Shown piece by piece: positions 58,696 through 64,000 of a stretch of 64,000 nucleotides of DNA. The number at the start of each line of letters is the position of its first letter. The stretch's first letter is position 1. The stretch is from Talpa occidentalis (taxonomy: Eukaryota; Chordata; Mammalia; Eulipotyphla; Talpidae). The notes under the pieces are model-generated. The model ran no database searches. It saw only the letters and a program-made list of their open reading frames with translations, and was not told the origin of the DNA. The stretch lies in NCBI RefSeq assembly GCF_014898055.3, contig NW_023601212.1:50518329-50582328 (forward strand). Reading direction: 5' to 3'. A program made the translations under genes and the position numbers.

Positions 58696-59497
58696 CTGAC
58701 CAAAAATGACCTTCCCAGCAACAATACCACCAGGACTTCTCTATACTTTACCATCCCCTCTTTTGTAAAAGAAGTTACAAACATAATGAATGAATCTTTT
58801 GTTGCTTTTTGGCATTCTGCTCATTGTGAGCAAAGTAGGCTTCTTCTCACCTCTATATAGAAACTTGAGGCCAATGGAGACCCCCTGACCCTCAGGAAGT
58901 CTGTTGAGGTCTATAAAAATGCAAATTGTTCTCAGTCAGGAGAAGAGATGACCCTAGGGGCTAAAAGAAGCTTTTTCCTTTTCTCATTGTTTACCTTTTT
59001 ACTAACCAAAGAAGCAATCACTGCTCCCCATTTTAAGGATCTAGAGGAATGTAGTTTTGTTACCTGTGGGTCAAAGGGGAACTAATGTCAGGAAATTCTT
59101 AAGCTATTTTGGTTGTTTTTCAGAAACTCAAGCAAGATTCTGACTCAAACTGGTTTGTGCCCAGCAATCCACAGAAGAAGCCAACAACCTGGAGTAAACT
59201 TGGGTTCAGTACCTAACATCTACCCTGGAGATTCAAATGTTGCCATATTCTTATGCAATATGTGTGGGAACATGATTCCACCATGGAACTGATCTGTGCC
59301 TGTATACCACAGCCCCTCAACTGCACTTCAAAGTAATAGCTAGATGTCCTTTACATGCTGTAGTATCCCAAGAAGTGGGGAGCTCTCTCCCTGTCTTCTT
59401 ACTTTACTCAAGTAATAAACTCTTCTCACCATGGTCTATTGGCTCGTCATGATATATACAAAGTGACAAACCTCATGAGTTCAGTAACAGTTTGGGG
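58696..59497. other. Unassigned; possible ERV-related sequence
   Basis: It lies between two LTR copies. AAGTAATAAACTCTTCTCAC at about 59410 looks like an LTR poly(A) region. No gag, pol or env frame was recognised, so an internal provirus is not supported. Confidence 0.35.
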
Positions 59498-60108
59498 AGT
59501 TTGTAATAGGGTGGTCCCCAGGAAAGGGGGAAGTTCCAGGTTACCTGCCCCACCCAAGGGAGGGTGGAGCTAAGCAGGGAGAAGAAGAAGTTGCAGAGGA
59601 GACTGAGAAGGAAGGAAGCAGGAAGGAGAGCCAGAAGGAGACCTGGAGGAGGCACATGAAGATGAGAGACATGTGAAGAAACTGCGTTTGCCTTTTGGTT
59701 GTGGACTGGGTTATACAGATGCGGGTGAGACCCATGGGGAGGAAAACAATGACAGCTTTTATCTTGATTTTGATTTTGCTCTTTTCCTCCCAGACTTGTC
59801 TGGTTGTTTCTGATCCTTTTCTACGGGTCCCCACTGAAAGGTGCTTTCGACTGTGACAGGCTTTCTGGCCTTGCTGTGGGCCAATCCTGTATGGGTGGAC
59901 TTTTACCCATGAGGGGATGGGTAACTGTGGCTGCTTGATTTAGCAACTATATTCTTTGCCTTTTTCGTATTGTTTACTAATTGCATTAAAGTTCCTTTTC
60001 ATTAAAGTCTCATATGTTTTTGTGTTGATGCAGTGGATGGCAGAACCTATTTAGAGCAGGCAGGTTTGTGGGACCTGGGGTGCCCCTCTCCCTGCTCTGT
60101 AACAAGTT
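59498..60108 (+). mobile_element. Solo LTR with 4-bp TSD
   Basis: The LTR is 59502-60104 (603 bp), TGTAATAGGGTGG to CTCTGTAACA. AGTT flanks it at 59498-59501 and 60105-60108. It is the best plus-strand reference copy of the family that includes 13503-14090. Its poly(A) signal variant is ATTAAA near 59984. The 97-codon minus frame is antisense to the LTR and not a gene. Confidence 0.88.
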
Positions 60109-60509
60109 CAGTAAGAGTTTCAACTCATCCAAATGTAGATTTATCAGTGAACATGTGCTCTCTATCTGAGAATCTCATCTTTACCCCAGAGTAAAGTTAT
60201 GTCACTCCTTCCTTTTTGTCATCTGAAGTATCCCCTCCACTCTCCTTAACACCCCAGGTCCCTAAACACAGAATAAAAATCCCAGAGGTTTCCATTATTC
60301 TTTAGAATTTACAACCATGCAAATTTTCCATGCATATGTTATTAAATTGTTTTTTCCTTTGCAAATATCTGATGCTGCTTTGATTACTTGTCCAGCTTAG
60401 AGAACCCAGATGGTAGGGAATTTTTCCCCTTTCACCTCTACACTATGCTAATGAATACATCACTAAGGCAGCTGTGATGGTTTCATTTTATAGGTTTTAT
60501 TTCTATTTT
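60109..60509. other. No recognised feature
   Basis: I see no gene or repeat. Confidence 0.4.
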
Positions 60510-61083
60510 ATTTATTTTTTTTAAGATTTATTTATATATGCATACAAGAGCTGGGGTACAGGCCAGAGATGTGGGGGGTAAGAGGATCCACCAGAGACAG
60601 AGTGGGAAACAGAACAGGAAGATTGGGGCCTCCCCTGGTGGCACAGGTGCTTGAGTGCAGCACTGTGAAGCTGTCCACAGCCTCTGGTCTGCAGCGCCGG
60701 TTCAATCCCAGCCAGCCTGCGAGGATCCCACATGGCGTTGCAGACCTCTCCTGTCTCACCCGCTGCTCCCCTCAGCAGTGTATTTTGTCAGTCTGCCTAT
60801 TCTGTTCCCCACTCTTTCTCTGGTGAATCCTCTCATGCCCTGCACCTCTGGCTTGTCCCCTGGTTCTTGTATAAATAAATAAGTAAAATCTTTAAAAAAA
60901 AAAAAAAAAAGAACAGGCAGATTGACTGAAATACACTGCTGAGGGGAGCAGCAGGCGAGACAGGAGAGGTCTGCCTCACCATGTGGGTTTCTCCCTGGCT
61001 GGCCTGGGGATCGAACTCGTGCTACAGAGGCTGTGGATTGCCTCATAGGGCGGTGCTTAACCTTTGCACCACTAGGGGGGCCC
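60510..61083 (-). mobile_element. SINE type B split by a SINE in the other orientation
   Basis: The outer SINE runs from its T-run and AGATTTATTTATATATGCAT at about 60522 to the head near 61083. It is interrupted at 60626-60909. Box B GGGGATCGAACTCGTGC is kept (61007-61023). Confidence 0.9.
60611..60924 (+). mobile_element. Inner SINE of a nested inverted pair
   Basis: The SINE is 60626-60909. AGAACAGGAAGATTG at 60611-60625 and AGAACAGGCAGATTG at 60910-60924 are the TSDs. CTCTGGTCTGCAGCGCC shows a small duplication before box B. Confidence 0.92.
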
Positions 61084-61087
61084 TTTA

Positions 61088-61443
61088 TATGTTGATTTAA
61101 CTAGGCCTCCATGCCCAGCTGTTTGTTCAAACATAAGTCTAGATATTGCTGTGAAGGTGTTTTATAGATGTGATTAACATCCACAGTCAATTGATTTTAA
61201 GTAAAGATTATTCTCAATTATCTGAATGGGCTTCATTCAATCAGTTAAAGGACGTAATAAATAACTGAGGATTTCTGAAGTGGAAGAAATTCTATCTCAA
61301 GGCCATAATATAGAAATTCTTTCTGAATTTCCAAATTGCTGGCCAGCCCTATGAATTTCAGACGTACCAGCCCCTACAATTACATGAGTTAATTTCTTAA
61401 AATAAATCTCTATTTGTTTCGCTGGAGAACCTTGACTGATACA
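61088..61443 (+). mobile_element. Ancient repeat, probably LTR-derived
   Basis: AGATATTGCTGTGAAGGTGT, TTGATTTTAAGTAAAGATTA, TTCATTCAATCAGTTAAAGG and AATTTCTTAAAATAAATCTC, ending CTGGAGAACCTTGACTGATA, is a well-known mammalian repeat order. The exact family is not assigned. Confidence 0.5.
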
Positions 61444-61487
61444 GTAACTATGCTATTTGCAAAAAACAAAATAAAGTAGTACCAGGA

Positions 61488-61989
61488 ATACTGAAGTAAT
61501 AAGGAACCTGTGTCTCTTCCTTTAGTAACATTTACCAGATACATAAATTCCCAATCTGCTACAGAATCCTGCAATCTCTAATTACAGTGAAGCATGGTGA
61601 CCTGAGATAAGCAACCTGGGCATCTTAGTAATGAATTTTTGTCCAGTTTCTGCTATGCAACTTAGTTCCTGGTAGAAATCTTGTCACATGTTAACCATGA
61701 AGCAGAACTGACTTGGATGGTCCCATCATTACTGACCCTTTACTCACTCCTTGGTATGCAACCATACAACTCACCTCTTAGTATATAGCCACGTCATATC
61801 TGACCATGTACAGCTGCCAATGCAAACCCACCTGGAACCTTGTAGAAACTGAAAGTGTATATAAGCCCCTGACTTCCTAAAGACAGGGCTCAACCTTGGG
61901 ATGTGAGTCCACTGAGTCAGCACCGGTGCATTAAACCTGCTTCTTATTAACCCCGGTGTCCAAGTTTCCTTTGTACCATATAACAATAC
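61488..61989 (+). mobile_element. Candidate LTR of a third ERV family, 4-bp TSD
   Basis: The LTR is 61492-61985, TGAAGTAATAAGG to CATATAACA. ATAC flanks it at 61488-61491 and 61986-61989. A TATA-like GTATATAAGC (61857) and ATTAAA (61931) are spaced as in an LTR promoter with poly(A) site. No adjacent viral genes. Confidence 0.65.
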
Positions 61990-62437
61990 CACAAAAATAT
62001 CCAAAATTTCAAGAAATAAAATTAATTCTAGGTCATTTTAATTTTAAAAACACTTGATTTATTGCCTTGAGAAAATCCTAAAGACATCATTACATCAGAC
62101 AGTCAGAAAGTGCCACAACATTAAATATTCTGAAGCACTAATTTCAGGGATCCCCAAGGATTTTTTTCCCAATCCTTACCTTTGTATTCAGATTGTGTTT
62201 CAATATCCATCTTTAAATGCAGCCCCAATGAATTTAAAACCACTAAAATATGAAACAAGAACTATCAGGAGTAGCCACAAAAAGCTGGAGGGAAGTGCAG
62301 TTATGACAATGCTCTGAGTGGTTAGGTGATAGCCATTTAGCAATATGCAACCACCAAGAGAATAAACATAGCATCAATTGACTTTTCAGAAAAGTGCATG
62401 AACCTCAAGTGTTGAAGATGTGTCTAGTTCTCTCAAA
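61990..62437. other. No recognised feature
   Basis: An 87-codon frame at 62054-62317 has no recognised homolog. Confidence 0.4.
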
Positions 62438-62733
62438 GTTTACATAGCAGTGGCCTCCCTGGTGGCTCAGGCAGTTGAGCGCAGCGCTATGAGGCTGTCC
62501 ACAGCCTCTGCAGTGCCAGGTCAGTCCCCGCCAGCTGCAGAGATACTCACATGGTGGGACAGACCTCTCCTGTCTCGCCTGCCGCTCCCCTCAGCAGTGT
62601 GGTTCCGTCGGTTTGCCTGTTCTGTTCCCTATTCTTTCTCTGGTGAATCCTCTCACCCTCCTGCACATCTGAACTGTACTCCGGTTCTTGTAGAAATAAA
62701 TATATCTTTTTTTTAAAAAAGTTTACATAGCAG
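62438..62733 (+). mobile_element. tRNA-headed SINE, third head variant
   Basis: The SINE is 62451-62720, with GTTTACATAGCAG at 62438-62450 and 62721-62733. Head GGTGGCTCAGGCAGTTGAGC. Box B is degraded (GGTCAGTCCCC). Confidence 0.93.
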
Positions 62734-62758
62734 ACATCTGAGCTTTTCAAGGAGCACC

Positions 62759-62937
62759 TGTAACAGTAATTCTCAAGTAATAGAGAGGTTCCAGGTTCCC
62801 AGTCCCACCCAAGGAATGGGGTTGAGCGGGGAGGAAAAGCTAGAGAGGACTGGGAGAAGGGAGATCAAGAAGACCTGGAAGAGGCACGTGGGCGCAGAGA
62901 CAGATGAAGAGGCTGCTTTTGCTTCTTGCCTTGATAA
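62759..62937 (+). mobile_element. LTR 5' fragment of the 600-bp family
   Basis: TGTAACAGTAATTC, AGGTTCCAGGTTCCCAGTCC, GGAGGAAAAGCTAGAGAGGA and GACCTGGAAGAGGCACGTGG follow the first third of 59502-60104. The rest is absent. Confidence 0.7.
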
Positions 62938-63042
62938 TCCAGCGGCATTAATTACATTCACCATGTTGTGCAAACATTACCACTATCTGCTTCCAAAAGT
63001 TGTTTATTGCTCCAAACAGAAACCCTGTAACCATTAACTTCA

Positions 63043-63660
63043 GCCCTGGTAACTTCTTTTTTTTTTTTTAAATATTTATTCATTGGGCCTCCCCAGTGGC
63101 GCAGCGGTTGAGCGCTGGGTTGCGAAGCTGCCCGCGGCCTCTGCGGTGCCGGTTCGATCCCCGGCTGCTCCCCGGCCACCGGAGGAGGGTCCCGCATGGC
63201 GCGCAGACCTCTCCTGCCGCCCGCTGCTCCCCTCAGCAGTGTGCTTCGGTCCTTCTGCCTGCTCTGCTCCCCGCTCTGGCTCTGGGGAATTCTCTCACCC
63301 TCCCGCGCTTCTGACTGTACCCAGTGCATGTATAAACAAAACAAACAAATAAATAAATAAATAAAACATGCCTCTATAAAAAAAAAAAAATTTATTCATT
63401 TATACAAGAACTGGGGTACAATCAGAGGCGTGGGAGGGTAGGGGACTCACCAGAGACAGAGCGGGGAGCAGAACAGGCAGAAAGACCGAAGGCACTGCTG
63501 AGGGGAGCAGAAGGCGAGGCAGGAGAGGTCTGCCACGCCATGTGGGTTTCTCCCTGGTCAGCCAGGATTGAACCCACGCTGCAGAGGCTGCGGACAGCTT
63601 CACAGAATGGTGCTCAACCCGCTGCGCCACCGGGGAGGCCCCCAACCATGGTAACTTCTA
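63043..63660 (-). mobile_element. SINE split by a plus-strand SINE
   Basis: The outer SINE is about 63057-63644. GGTAACTTCT occurs on both sides (63047-63056, 63650-63659) as TSD core. It is broken in its tail by 63085-63389, and its head (GGTGGCGCAGCGGGTTGAGC) lies near 63630. Confidence 0.9.
63073..63400 (+). mobile_element. Young type A SINE with the same extra 3' sequence as 28208
   Basis: The SINE is 63085-63389. After ATAAATAAATAAATAAAA comes CATGCCTCTATA and an A-run. ATTTATTCATT flanks both sides. It is nearly identical in body to 28208-28524. Confidence 0.94.
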
Positions 63661-63835
63661 ATCTCCTTGCTGTCTCTATGAATTTGCCTATTTTAGGTAC
63701 CTTATATAAGTAGAATCAGAACCTATTTGTCTTTGGCATCTGGTTTATTTCATTTAGCATGATCTCTTCAAACTCTATTCATGTTGTGGCATATTGGAAC
63801 GTCATTCCTTTTTATGCATTGTACCTTTAATAATC

Positions 63836-64000
63836 AGGAAAGAGGAGCGAGAGTAGTAATTGTGGCTGTACTGAGACTGTTATTAAGGTTCACATGCTAG
63901 CGCTTGCCAAAGGGAGGAAGGGGGATGATAAATATACTGAACAGAAAGCTGAGTGTAGAAGTCAGATCTATGAGGCTAAGAAATCTGTGTGGAGCAGATA
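63836..64000. other. No recognised feature
   Basis: Short end of the window with no gene or repeat recognised. Confidence 0.4.

Larger units (their letters stand above)
62938..63835 (-). mobile_element. Ancient L1 3' UTR split by nested SINEs
   Basis: CACCATGTTGTGCAAACATT and AGAAACCCTGTAACCATTAA (62958-63036), then CTCTATGAATTTGCCTATTT, CATTTAGCATGATCTCTTCA and CATTCCTTTTTATGCATTGT after the SINEs, give the inverse old L1 order. Confidence 0.7.

Noticed and set aside
58696..59497. Internal provirus between two LTR copies
   Set aside because: No gag, pol or env similarity seen, and the right LTR has its own 4-bp TSD, so it is a separate solo LTR.

Overview
The window is nuclear DNA of a placental mammal. 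It is dense in LINE-1 (L1) fragments and in tRNA-headed SINEs whose tails combine AATAAA with TCTTT (the 'T+' SINE class). The SINEs resemble, from memory, the Rhin-1 family of horseshoe and leaf-nosed bats, so a rhinolophoid bat is my best but unproven guess. There is no prokaryotic-style coding content. Almost all long translated frames lie inside L1, SINE or LTR copies or are chance frames.

One real gene is recognisable. On the minus strand at 30321-30375 there is a first coding exon (18 codons plus one base, strong start context, GT donor). It sits in a GC-rich island at about 29985-30540 and reads MGGSASSQLDEGKCAYIR, which matches the N-terminus of NIBAN1 (FAM129A). If so, positions 1-30320 are the start of its first intron, and positions above about 30.6 kb are 5' flanking or intergenic DNA. 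No second exon was found.

Intron side (1-30320): 5'-truncated L1 copies with target-site duplications (TSDs) at 3.2, 5.7, 8.6, 26.0 and 26.4 kb; older L1, L2 and MIR remnants; a solo LTR at 13503-14090 with a 4-bp TSD; and about ten SINEs. Promoter side (30.6-32.8 kb): two L1 3' ends in opposite orientation, tail to tail, joined by a three-fold 46-bp palindromic repeat and apparently bracketed by one TSD, about 260 bp upstream of the start codon.

Flanking side (32.8-64 kb): an old, near full-length L1 (37.0-43.5 kb) whose middle was replaced by a younger L1; a ZNF326-like processed pseudogene with a 19-bp TSD, inserted in a MIR and itself hit by two SINEs; a CTCF-like site near 48.5 kb; a cluster of LTRs at 57-62.9 kb, including solo LTRs with 4-bp TSDs; and several SINE-in-SINE insertions. 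No previously undescribed biological system was found. The most unusual items are the inverted L1 pair at the promoter, two distant SINEs that share an extra 3' sequence, and double-tailed SINE and L1 copies.
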